Shown here piece after piece: positions 34,913 through 45,278 of a stretch of 64,000 bases of DNA (within the stretch, counting starts at the first letter, position 1; each line of letters begins with the position of its first letter). The translations under genes and the position numbers were made by a program. The stretch comes from Gyrodactylus bullatarudis (lineage: Eukaryota > Platyhelminthes > Monogenea > Gyrodactylidea > Gyrodactylidae), in assembly GCA_012064415.1 (NCBI GenBank), contig SSNU01000119.1, positions 596,529 through 660,528 on the forward strand, written 5' to 3'. The notes under the pieces were generated by a model that was given only the letters and a program-made list of their open reading frames with translations, made no database searches and had not been told where the DNA came from.

Positions 34913-35620
34913 CTCATTCTTATAGACTCTCGTCATTAGTGTTGAATAGTGCTTGTAGAATATTGATCTACTCATTCGGTTAATTAGGTTTGGGTCTTCG
35001 TAATACAGTTGCTTGGCCACCTTTCATGTATTTATTCCATTCAAATGTTGTAATTTCTTCTGGACACGAATATTGGACCGCTTAGTATGTGCTTACGGAT
35101 GGTGTTATATAAGATGATAGACACTTGTCGATTTTGAGTCGAAGTTTAGTCTTCTTGGTTGTTTTTCTTTGTTCATTTTTGAGACTTCTCAATTTGGACT
35201 ATCTGTGAAAGAAACTTTGCTCTAGCCATCTCTTAGATTTTTTCACGTGGTGATTCATTAACTTAGGATCAGCAGCCTATCAGACCCTGAAGTTCTCGAT
35301 TCTCGCGGAGTGATTAGTCGTTCGTAAATGTTTTTTGAAGAAGAGCTGTCATTGATTTGAATCCAATATATTATTGTCCACAAGAGAATTCGATTTCGTA
35401 GACAACCCCTTTCTTATCGAGCTAATTGACCGGATCCTAGTAGAAGTCGCTGGTTAGTTTCGTTATCTTCAACAAGGATCATGCCTCGTGTCCAGGAAAG
35501 GTTTCTTTTCTTATTCTAGCTAACATGCTCCTTATCCTTTGAATGCGAGTTGGGTTAAGTATCAACTTTGAAATTCTCTGTGGTTAGAATTTCAAATTAA
35601 GTCATTCGGTAAGCCATAAA

Positions 35621-35750
35621 TTATAATGATTATCAGAAGATTAAAGTTAAAACATGAATATAAAAACTCCAACCTCAACCTTAATCCTCTAGCTTTGCAA
35701 TCAGCACACAGACGTAGGAATTGCTAGAACTGGTTTCTTTTTACAAACAG
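35621..35750 (+). repeat. 130-bp direct repeat, copy B (downstream of RING copy 3)
   Basis: Non-coding here, about 730 bp past the copy 3 stop. The same 130 bp forms the 3' end of copy 2 (32323-32452). Copy 2 therefore looks like copy 3 plus flank, with 1198 bp removed between 34423 and 35620. Confidence 0.85.
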
Positions 35751-35872
35751 TTTTCATATTGTACGTTTAATCATTATATTCAAAGTCTACACCATCAACC
35801 GTTCAATGTGTACACCGAGTTTACAGATTGACCAATTAGTTGTACACTGTACAATGTTGATTTTTTGGGATC

Positions 35873-36148
35873 CTACTCATGTTGCCCACTTTTACCATTT
35901 GAAGAAAAATAATAATTCCTGTGTGTAGTACTTTCCTTGGATTTTTCGTTAAATGGTGGGTCGATATTCTCATTTTGAATAGTAACATCACTATTTTGGG
36001 TATCATTGGTAATGTTGAGCGTATTCAGCCTTGAAGCATTCATCAGATCTGTGTCTGATGCCTCCTCAATTTCAGGAAAGGCTTTTTGGATTCTTTGTCT
36101 ATCATTTTCAGCCTGGACTGTAGAGGCTTTATAATCATCAATAGTCAT
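35873..36148 (-). CDS. Possible small hypothetical protein
   Basis: A 91-aa frame with a true ATG (MTIDDYKASTVQAENDRQR), hydrophilic and Asn/Thr/Asp-rich. No motif and no homologue recognised. It lies antisense between RING copies and may be a chance frame; the composition is somewhat more protein-like than its surroundings. Confidence 0.2.
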   Translation of the reverse strand: MTIDDYKASTVQAENDRQRIQKAFPEIEEASDTDLMNASRLNTLNITNDTQNSDVTIQNENIDPPFNEKSKESTTHRNYYFSSNGKSGQHE

Positions 36149-36836
36149 CTTTCTGTCTGATGAAGAATTCCTTGGTCAGATGATGAAAGTATTTTTTCTG
36201 ATTACAAGGCGAGCGTGAAGTTGACAAGCAAGAACATCTTCCCACTGGAGGAAGCTTATTCCACATCTAACTATTACAAAGTTGTAAAAAATGTAAAAAT
36301 CGTCCGGGCTCCAAATTTTTCAAAAGATAATTTTTTCGAATTTTTTTCTTAAATCAGGGAAAGTGTTCCTTTTGAATTAGTTTCCAAAAAATCATCAGAA
36401 AATGTTGATACCTTGATGAAAAAATTTTTATAAAGATCACATATTCCCAAATTCATCGAGAATAGTTGATTTTGACAGAACATATACATAAAATTTAAAT
36501 GTTTCTAGAACGATCGAGGAAACTTTAATTCGGGTCAGTTCGGAGAATCTTGGAAAATATTTTATATTGTTATCACAATTATGATACTGAAAAAAAAATG
36601 TTTATGAAACACGCATAGTTGTATGATTGATTAATTCAACTAGTGATTTGCTTAAATATGTTACTGCTTTTAGCTAAAAAATCATAAACTCTATGGAAAT
36701 CTCACGATCAAGTTAACTTGTAATTTCATCTACATATCGATTCAAAATTTCATAAGTTGGAAAATTCAGATCAGAGCAACGCAATTCAAATTCTCTTTAA
36801 AAAATTCATATTAAGTCTTTTGGCAATTTTTGTTTT

Positions 36837-38396
36837 ATGCAGGAAGAATTCACATGTGAGTCATGCAGGGCTCCAGGCAAGATGAAGTACGATTGCGAGC
36901 ATGTATTTTGCCAAGGATGCTACGATCTGAATACCAATAGTGATTATACTTTTATCTGTCCATTCTGTAGTTATGGACCAACAATTAATATATCGATGGC
37001 TGATTATTATGAGGAGGAAACCAATGACTCTGACAATACATGTCAATTTTGTTGGGCAAATGCAGCTGAGAAGACAATTTCTTGTGGCCATTTATGTTGT
37101 GATAATTGTCTGGAGCAGAATGAATTACTTTGCGTAACATGCGGGAACCATGTCGTCATAAACGAAGATCAAATTGAAAAACCTAAGAATGATGATGAAC
37201 AAGAAAAACAATGTACCTGTTGCCAGGAATTAATAGAAGAGGGAGAAATTTTGCCCTGTAACCACTTGTGCTGTTATAAATGCCTAAGAGGGAAAGAAAC
37301 CGTGACTTGCTCCATTTGCAAGAAGGGCTTTAGTATTTCCAAAGAGGTGGTCAGTGAAGTCACAAAGACAACAAAGAAGGATGGGAAAAAATCAAACGAT
37401 AAACCTGAAAAGCATAAACATCGATTTTCTCTGAGGGATCATTTGAAAAGTAAAATTGATGAGCAAACCAAAACGAGTTATCCTGAAATCAAACCAAGGA
37501 AAGTTTTCAATATTCTAAAAAATGGCAAGCTTCCCGGGGATAAAAAGACTGAGAAAAAGGAAGAGGTAGTCACAACAATTGTGGAGACAGTCATGGTAAC
37601 TCAAAGTGGGAACACACACGAAGGTGTAGCAGCCAAGAAAAACAAGGGAGTAAACAGTAAAGAGAAGACACAGAAAGACCTAGCAAAGGGTGAGGGAGTT
37701 ACCACAGAAGTCGCAACAACAAAAATAATCACTACCCAAGATGAGTTTGTTGGAAATGAAGATATGCAAGGAAAGATCGCAGAGGAAACTCAAAGTGAGA
37801 ATACAAACGAAGGACGCGAAGAACAAATCGGAACTATTCCTGCAATACCTAATCTTTCTGCTGAAACTAAGCAAAACATGGGAGTAAAAAAACAACAGAA
37901 AACAGATCTTGCAACGGGTGAAGAAAATGGTTCCACTATAGTTACAGAAATTATAACGACAGAGATTACCACTACCACAGAAGAAGGTGCTGAAGGAGAA
38001 GGCACCCAAGAAGACGAAACTGCCGACGAAGACGACGAAGTTGAGGAATCTGATGACGAAGTTTATGAAACTGCTGACGAAGACGACGAAGTTTATGAAA
38101 CTGCTGACGAAGAGTACGAAGAAGAGGAAGGCGAGCAGGAAATAAGCAATCAAATGATGAAAGCTGTCAAATACAAGGGAGGGGATGGCTCTTACAAGAA
38201 CTGGGACCAACTTGTAGATGATTCTGTGATAAATAGTTTCAAAACCAAAAGGATTAGATTCATGAAACTGTTTGATGAGAACGGATGCATCTGTGTTATT
38301 CAAGAGTTTGAGGAGAGTTTGGTCCTCTATCGTTTCCTGAGTCCAGCAGAAAGAATCGATCTTGGCCCATTGGAGTTCACAAATTATGATTCATAA
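36837..38396 (+). CDS. RING-like cysteine-rich protein, cluster copy 4
   Basis: Single exon of 519 aa from the ATG at 36837. Three RING-like fingers: CESCRAPGKMKYDCEHVFC...CPFC, CQFCWANAAEKTISCGHLCC...CVTC, and CTCCQELIEEGEILPCNHLCC...CSIC. The Lys/Thr/Glu-rich region is shorter than in copy 3, with fewer repeat units (one complete plus partial ones). The acidic tail and C-terminal domain are the same in amino acid sequence as in copy 3, from EGREEQIGTIPAIPNL to the stop, and the DNA is shared for 617 bp. The finger regions are clearly diverged between copies 3 and 4, so the shared 3' half points to recent gene conversion or unequal exchange. Likely intracellular; role unknown. Confidence 0.7.
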   Translation: MQEEFTCESCRAPGKMKYDCEHVFCQGCYDLNTNSDYTFICPFCSYGPTINISMADYYEEETNDSDNTCQFCWANAAEKTISCGHLCCDNCLEQNELLCVTCGNHVVINEDQIEKPKNDDEQEKQCTCCQELIEEGEILPCNHLCCYKCLRGKETVTCSICKKGFSISKEVVSEVTKTTKKDGKKSNDKPEKHKHRFSLRDHLKSKIDEQTKTSYPEIKPRKVFNILKNGKLPGDKKTEKKEEVVTTIVETVMVTQSGNTHEGVAAKKNKGVNSKEKTQKDLAKGEGVTTEVATTKIITTQDEFVGNEDMQGKIAEETQSENTNEGREEQIGTIPAIPNLSAETKQNMGVKKQQKTDLATGEENGSTIVTEIITTEITTTTEEGAEGEGTQEDETADEDDEVEESDDEVYETADEDDEVYETADEEYEEEEGEQEISNQMMKAVKYKGGDGSYKNWDQLVDDSVINSFKTKRIRFMKLFDENGCICVIQEFEESLVLYRFLSPAERIDLGPLEFTNYDS

Positions 38397-38865
38397 TATA
38401 ATTCTCAACTTGTTCATACTGTTTCAGTGCATGTCTCTGGTTTAAAAATTGTACATTTTTTACGGGTTAAATGTCTCACATGGTGTTTTATTGAGAGTAG
38501 TAGCGATTTTCATAATGAATTTAAACAAAGGAAATGATATATAAAAAGAATTTTTCTGTAATAAAGGACCCTAATTGAGAGATGGTAAAACGCTAGTTTT
38601 GATTAATAATATCGCTCTTATTAAAAATACAATGCTTTCCATTCATGTGGATGATATGCTATTGATTTTGATAATAACTTTTTTTGCATCTTGCTATGTC
38701 TTTCTAGCTTAAGCTGACAACTAGGAACTTTATTAAGCTCTGGCAATCAACCTATATATGTTACGTTCAAAGTGGAAACTTGAACAGTGTATACACTGAA
38801 TGTTTAGTGTGTACGATTTCCCATAGAGATTCTCCATCTATCCAAACTGTCTCAAAGGAAGCTTC

Positions 38866-38945
38866 ATTTTCATGGGGCCAAGGAATGTTGAGGTATGATT
38901 GTGTCACTGAATGCCTGTCAAATGCAGAAGAAATAAAGTTCTTTG
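38866..38945 (+). pseudogene. Possible decayed RING-cluster copy
   Basis: The frame reads GMLRYDCVTECLSNAEEIKF, comparable to AKVKYDC...C...NSAEELKL in copy 2. At DNA level CCAAGG, GTATGATTGTG and GCAGAAGAAATAAAG echo the copy 2 finger. Most of the finger is deleted, and it lies just past copy 4. The match is short, so this is tentative. Confidence 0.3.
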
Positions 38946-39220
38946 CAATTCTAGGTCCTATAAAAGTTTTTCATGTAATAATAAATTAATTAATATTATA
39001 TTCGAACTTTTCTTAAATTAAAAGATCTTAAGACCATTAAAATAGATGAGACTTATTTTCCGAAAATAAAGTGAACAGTTTTCATATTGTAAGCTTAATC
39101 ATTATATTCAAAATCTTGAAACCAATAAAAATAAGCAGTTTAATGGGGAGACCGAAATTTGTCTAAGCTAAATTTGTCAACTTGTATTATCGGTTTCAAG
39201 CTTAGATAAGTCTTATATTT

Positions 39221-39372
39221 TTGAAAAGAAGAAAGCGATGCCTAGGTTTCTCGAGGAAAATTTTCACAAATAAGGCCTTTACTTCGGGTATTACTATGTG
39301 TAAGTTATTGATCTGTGTGATACCGGCCTTATTTGTGAAAAAATTGGCATCACTATTTTCTTTTCTCTGCAA
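39221..39372. mobile_element. MITE-like inverted-repeat element
   Basis: Left arm 39224-39278 and right arm 39319-39372 are imperfect reverse complements. Their outer ends read GAAAAGAAGAAAGCGATGCC and GAAAAGAAAATAGTGATGCC, and the inner parts both contain TTTTCACAAATAAGGCC. The outer motif recurs in the element at 61046-61199. No coding capacity. Non-autonomous DNA transposon remnant inferred. Confidence 0.55.
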
Positions 39373-40039
39373 AATATGAAAGGAATAGGCTATTCTGTAG
39401 CAGAGTCATTTTTCTTTGTTAAGTTGAATTTATTCTACAAGCTAAGCTCATAATAAATTTTCGCTTCAAATAAATGAATAAATCTAAGATTAATAGGACC
39501 TGCGTTAAAGAGCTATGCGACAAGTTGAAAGAATCAATTTTTCGAATAGGTCTCAATCTGAGAATACATATCAAAAATTTAATTCGACCAGAGTGAATTT
39601 TCAAAATAATTTTCAAGTTTCCGTTATTTTTAATTTATGAAAAATTGTCAATCCACTAAAAGTTTCTTCTCACAAATCGAATTATTATTAAGTTCATGTA
39701 GTTACTTTTGAATAGTTTTAGGAACAATTATGGTATTAATTTTAACAGAAAAATCTTTGAGAAATACAATTAAAAGTATCCATAAACTTTTTTAAAAGGA
39801 TTTTATTATTACAAATCGCACAAGAGATTATAATTATTACATTTTATCCGAATCGTCTCAAGTATCCTAGTCTATCATTAAAAAACATTACATAAATTAT
39901 TTATTGAGTCATTTTTTGTAAAATTAAATCGCACAAAAATACATTATTATATTTATCCATAAAGTATTGCTATACATTTTATAGTAAATAACAGTTTAAA
40001 AATCTAAGTAGATCAAAAGTATTGACAAATAATATTCTT

Positions 40040-40501
40040 TCACATTTTAATTCCGGCAATACCCAGTTTGGGCGAATCAAAAGAATCTCTTTTAATGGGA
40101 CGTTTACGTCCTCCTCTAGAACGGTATTGCTGATTGGATAACAGATCAATTGTGTAAATGGATCCAGCAATGGTCATTTGTAGGGAATCTTGACCATTTT
40201 GATATGCCTTCTCAATTTCATCAGATTGGCCCGGATCAAACTGCCACCATCCAGCATAGCCCTTGTAGAACCATACTTGGTCTTTTTCTGCCTTGAATAC
40301 CGGGTTTTTAACTTCATCTATTCTGATTGATTTAAGAGAATTTTTAGAAAATTCCTTTCGACACATTGGACAAGCATTTGAATAAAATGAAATCCCTTTT
40401 ATGCATAAAAAACAGAAACCGTGATTGCATTCTAGAGTTGTTATAAAAGTTGCTTTATTCAAGCATATGCAGCATTCGTCCTCTGTCGAACTCTGATCCA
40501 T
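40040..40501 (-). CDS. RNF146: RNF146/Iduna-like RING-WWE ubiquitin ligase
   Basis: The frame runs up to 40660, but the ATG at 40501 (MDQSSTEDECCICLNKA) fits the family start and gives 153 aa. A RING finger at residues 10-50 (CCICLNKAT...ECNHGFCFLCI...CPMC) is followed directly by a WWE domain at 65-130 (VWFYKGYAGWWQFDPGQSDEIEKAY, then IAGSIYTIDLLSNQQY). The C-terminus is short and basic. RNF146 recognises poly-ADP-ribosylated proteins through WWE and ubiquitinates them, for example axin after tankyrase action. Human RNF146 is about 359 aa with a long acidic tail missing here, so this is a minimal RING-WWE core. It is divergent from ZMYND11 with 202 bp between starts. Its WWE domain is not obviously related to the C-terminal domain of the neighbouring RING cluster. 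Confidence 0.85.
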   Translation of the reverse strand: MDQSSTEDECCICLNKATFITTLECNHGFCFLCIKGISFYSNACPMCRKEFSKNSLKSIRIDEVKNPVFKAEKDQVWFYKGYAGWWQFDPGQSDEIEKAYQNGQDSLQMTIAGSIYTIDLLSNQQYRSRGGRKRPIKRDSFDSPKLGIAGIKM

Positions 40502-40703
40502 TTTGACAAACAAACTTGAACCTGAGATTAATTGGCACAGGTTAAAACAAAAATCAAATTCTATTGATAAAAATTCAACTGTTAAAATTGGTTCGTCATC
40601 CCCCGCTATAATTGAAACTATTTTATTCAAAGCAGTAGTACCTCTTTGTAGCATCCTCATTTAAACTGACTTATGGAACTTTTATCAATAAGTATTGTAT
40701 GGC
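40502..40703. promoter_or_regulatory. Divergent promoter region between RNF146 and ZMYND11
   Basis: The 202 bp between two start codons on opposite strands must hold both transcription starts. The minus frame is open through it, but the protein there is unlike RNF146, so I treat it as non-coding. Confidence 0.4.
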
Positions 40704-43700
40704 ATGTCTGAAATAAGTCCTGAAAGCCCTCAAAAATTTCGCCATGCTGATCCTGAAAAGGTACGACTTGTATGGGATGTACTTGAAGGATTAAAAGCCA
40801 ACAAACAAGTTGTGACTAGTGATAAACTGATACGAAGCTTGCGTAAAAAAATTAATTCTAAAGATGATAATATTCATTTACTTTTGAATGAGATTGAAGG
40901 AGATGGACTTATGGATAAATCTAGCACTACTTCTACTTCAGCCAAAGTTTCATTAGAAGGATATCGTTTACCAGATTTCAAGAGTCCATTTCCTCGACAG
41001 GATCATGACTGGTATTGTTTCAAATGTCATTCTGCTGGCGTAGTATTTTCATGTTCAGATTGTTTTCGAGTCTTTCACCAGGATTGTGTTAACGAATTAG
41101 TCAGAAAATCTAGTCCGATTCGTTCCCCAATTTTGCATGATATAAAAACAAATTTCCTATGTCCTGTGTGCAAGAGCCGACCAAAGTGTGAATTTTCTAG
41201 AAAACAAATACGGAAATTATTAGATTTTGCCACTCATAATTTAAGAAAACAAGCCCTTTGGAAGACTTTTACAAATATTGGATACAAAAATATAGTGAAA
41301 AATGAATATTTGGTATATAAATACATTGATCTGGAAATACTCAATCAAAAAATCAAAGATGGACGTTACACAGCTCTGGAAAATTTCGCGGTTGATGTAG
41401 AATTACTTGTACATAATGTTTGTATTCTTCATGGATCGTTTAGTCATGAAGCTGATGAAGCCAGATTCTTCCTAAGATCTGTGAAAATGGAAATAATTGA
41501 AATTGAATTGTGCACCGACTGTTATATTAATGCAAAAGCAAAACCTTCTGAATGGATATCTAAACCTTGTAAACCATGCCATGAAATCATTTGGGCTTCT
41601 AATCGCACACCTCGAGGAGCTGGAATGTTTTCTGATGCTGTGATTTCTGAATATTTTTGGCCAGCAAAAATCCTTTTGGAAAAAGATGATGGATACGAAG
41701 TTGGTATTTTTTAAATCGAATTATTTAAAAACTAATCAATAAAAATTTTAGATTCGATTTTTTGGTGGAACACATGAACGAATGTTTGTAAAGAGAGAAA
41801 ACACAAAACCTTTCAAGCTTGCACCAACTAGCGTAAATGTCCTCCGTAAATCTTCCAACCATGGTTCTCAATGTGGCTCTGGTGGATTTGAAAAAGCCTG
41901 GAGTGAAATTCAAAAGCTTCAGAACAACATCGATTCCGGATATTACACACATAGTAGTGGTGAATCGGACCTACCTCCTTCTGATGATGATTATTCTGAT
42001 GAAATGTATGTTGGTCCTAAAAGAGGAAAAATTCTTGCCAAATTTAAAGATTCAAGTCACCTCACTAGTGAGAGTCCGCGTTCATCTATAAATTCAATGA
42101 TGAACTCCAAACTATCAGATAGAAAGTGAGTATTTTGAAACAAATTATCTCTTATATTAAAAAAAATAAATTTCAACTTTTAGGCGTCATGAATCGTCTA
42201 CTAGCAATCAGGCCTCTTCCATAACAAGTAGCATAAATCCATCTATTTCACCAAATCAGAATGCATCTCGTCCCAGAGGACGTCCATCAGATGTATCAAA
42301 GAAACAAAATATAGTCCCCGAACCAGGTAGTGCAGCAGCTCATGCCTTGTCTGTTCTTGCAGAGACAAAAGCTGCCCTAAGTTCAGGCTCTTCCCTAGGT
42401 TTAACCAAATTTCTTGAATCTACAGCTTCCCTTAAAAAACCAGTAGTTTCCAATGGAAAACGAAAACAACTTAGCTCTCTTTCTCCCAAGAAGGGTCGTC
42501 CAAGTAGACCAGAGAAAAGGTACAAAAACGACCCCATTGTCTCTAACTCTTCGAATTCTTCGTCCTCTTCCTCATCTTCATCATCCTCCAGAGATAGCAG
42601 TAAATCATCTTCTGCTGGAGACTCTAAATTCGTAAAAGTAAGTCAGAGAATTTTATGAACAACTTTGGACCTGATTAATAATCGAAAATTATAACTAAAG
42701 AAGAAAACTACTCCCTCTCTTCCGAGACCCAGGGGTCGACCACCCTCTAATGGCCTACGTCAAAAACCCAATGAAAAAGTCAACAAATCACTAGAGAAAT
42801 CTTTTACTTCATCTTCATCTAAAGTATGTCTAAAGTATAAATTTTTTTCAAATCTATTCAACTATCAAAATATTCTCTTTTTTATTCCAGTCCAAAGTAT
42901 CCATGGGTAAGAAGAAACAGATTGTAGCCAAGGAAAAATCATCACCCAAGGATAAATCTCGTACAAAATCTTTTAACAAGATGGTATCAAGCTCAGATGA
43001 TTCCCAGTCTGAAGATGAACTGACTGACAGGTGTGTCTCTGAAGACCATCAAAGTTCCCAGTCAAAGAGTGACGATGATTCTGATGAATCCTCTGACTCT
43101 TCATCCGATTCATCTTTCCTCTTGAAGGGACTAGATAAAAATGCCAAGAAGAAAAACAAGAACGAAACCAAAAAATCCCGCCTTGAAAATTCCAAAAATA
43201 AATCCCGTAAATCATCTTCTGATATTACTCTTAAACGTCCACCCTTTGCGCCTATGTTTAAGGGTGAACAAAGCTCTTCTTCCAAGGTGAGTAATCAATA
43301 TTCTACATTTTTGCATATAAATATTTAAATCAATTCTTATTGGTTAATGTCATTCATATACATAATAAATGCAGAAGCATTTTCAGCCAATCATAATTCA
43401 TCTCTTTATTTTGCCTACTGCTTATGTACAATAACTCATTCTTTTCTATATAGTGTATTATGTTTATTGATTTATTATCGTTTTATTTTTCTTATTATAA
43501 CTAATGTCTTTTTCTAGGTGTTTGCCAATACTTCTTATTTGAATTCCCATGGTAATTCTTCAATTAATCAGAGATCTTCATCAAATAATCCCAGTAGTAC
43601 ACCACGTTCTAGCCAGCCTAGCTCCGTTATGCGAAATGGCAGTGGAAGTAGTAGTAATAACACCTCCTTCATATCAGGCCAAAATCAGGCTACCAACCAG

Positions 43701-44375
43701 AATAGCATGCTACCAGGGAAACAAATTTTCTCTTCCACCCCATTATCCACAATTCCAAGGTCTCATCTTCCGCCTAACAAGAGAGCCGCTGCTGAAGCTG
43801 CTGCAATGGCAATGCAGTCTGCTGGCCTGATTAATTCACAGACATCTCACAATCTTAATTCTGCCCAGAATAGCTCACAGCTTTCGGGATTGGAATCAAA
43901 TCAAAACATGGATGTTCCACACAAAGTTACCACACAAAAATCCTTTTCAGTCCAGACCTTGCATAAAACGACCCAGACTTTGGACCAGTCAGCCTGTACT
44001 GCTTGCAAAGAGAAAGAAAAAGGAATTATTGCTCTCGAGGCAAAATACAAACAGCAAATCATTGATATTCAAGACTGTCTAACCAAAAAGTTCATTGAGG
44101 AGAAACAATCAGCAATTAATGCTGCTGTTGATGAAATAAAAGCAGAATTTGCTAAGCGCATTGAACGCGAGACAGCCCTCAACCAAAAGGCCCTCGAAGA
44201 TGCTGAATCTAAAATGACCGAGGCAATAATTCAGACGAAAAGACGTCAATGGTGTCGTAACTGTCTTAAGGAAGCCATTTATCATTGTTGCTGGAATACC
44301 TCCTATTGTAGTATTCCCTGTCAACAAGATCATTGGCAAAAGGAACACAAACGACAATGTCGTCGAAAAAGGTGA
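40704..44375 (+). CDS. ZMYND11: ZMYND11 (BS69)-like PHD-bromo-PWWP-MYND chromatin reader
   Basis: Exons 40704-41699, 41752-42125, 42184-42637, 42701-42823, 42891-43286 and 43518-44375 give 1066 aa. Order: N-terminal winged-helix-like region (about 10-80), PHD finger (about 103-155, [22 protein letters not shown]), bromodomain-like region (about 170-265), PWWP (about 295-350, [20 protein letters not shown]), a Ser-rich basic linker with AT-hooks ([15 protein letters not shown]), a coiled coil, and MYND ([19 protein letters not shown] to HKRQCRRKR). The domain order and the MYND end match ZMYND11, which reads H3.3K36me3 in gene bodies and restrains elongation. It is much longer than human (602 aa) because of the linker. 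The PWWP start carries an insertion (see findings). Introns are 52, 58, 63, 67 and 231 nt. Confidence 0.93.
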
Positions 44376-45278
44376 TACTTTCTCATTCCAAACTGTAACT
44401 AAGATCTCCATCTTGCCCATATAATAGAGACTTGCATTTTTTTGTCACAAGTTGTCCTCACACAGCCCTCTCCCCAGAAAAAATTAAACAAATAGACCAT
44501 TCTCTAGCGTATCTTGATTGTTCCACCCTAGGAAATAATCATAGAGAATTTGGAAGTTAACTCCCATAACTCCCATGAACACTGCAGCACAATACAAAAT
44601 CACAAAATAATACAAAGAGATGTATATTTATTAATCGAATTAATTTGTGTATATATATTATTTTAATTTTAATTCCCATTCATGTAATTTATACGAGTCC
44701 CAACTCTTGTCCATCTATTCCATCTGTCCACTCATGTTTAACTTGTTGGTGTGTTGAAAATATTGTTTTTTTTCCGGGATAAAACTCACAAAAATTTAAA
44801 TAAACTTTGAATAAGAAGCAACAGGAACCAAGAGATGTACGGGACCATGTTATGTATTTATCTTTGTACATATTTTCATGAGTGACTTTGTGATTCTTCC
44901 TTACATGGAAAAAGGCAGTTAAAACATGTATAAATCATTTCCCAATAATTACAGTATATATTGTTAATACTACTCTATATTGAACAGGTGCAGGTCTATC
45001 CTTTGACTACGCCTTTTATCATCCAACAAGTTCCTTGTTTAAAGCATCATCTATTCTCTACTTTTTTGTAAATATTCAACAATAGAAATTCATGTCCACC
45101 ATGTATACTTTCATCACACAGTTATTATTATAATCATTCACCAAAAAGACACCAACCACAACTACTATACTCACTCGCATAATCATTACGGCATTTTGGA
45201 TATATCAAAATTAAAACTATTATCATTTAATATTGCTTGTATAAAAAATTAATTTATAAATATATATACGATTTATGT
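44376..45278. other. ZMYND11 3' UTR and COG2 upstream region
   Basis: About 900 bp, AT-rich, with short chance frames on both strands. No gene or repeat recognised. Confidence 0.5.

Larger units (their letters stand above)
34913..36836. other. 1.9-kb intergenic region between RING copies 3 and 4
   Basis: Mostly non-coding. It contains the 130-bp repeat (35621-35750) and a possible 91-aa minus-strand frame (35873-36148). The last about 150 bp resemble the copy 3 upstream region. The words TTTTCATATTGTA and TTAATCATTATATTCAAA near 35751 recur near 39079, downstream of copy 4, pointing to older duplicated 3' flanks. Confidence 0.5.
38423..40039. other. 1.6-kb intergenic region with cluster relics and a MITE-like element
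   Basis: Mainly AT-rich. It contains a possible decayed RING copy (about 38866-38945), a fragment resembling the copy 3 flank (about 39079-39110), and an inverted-repeat element (39221-39372). The remainder shows nothing recognisable. Confidence 0.5.
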
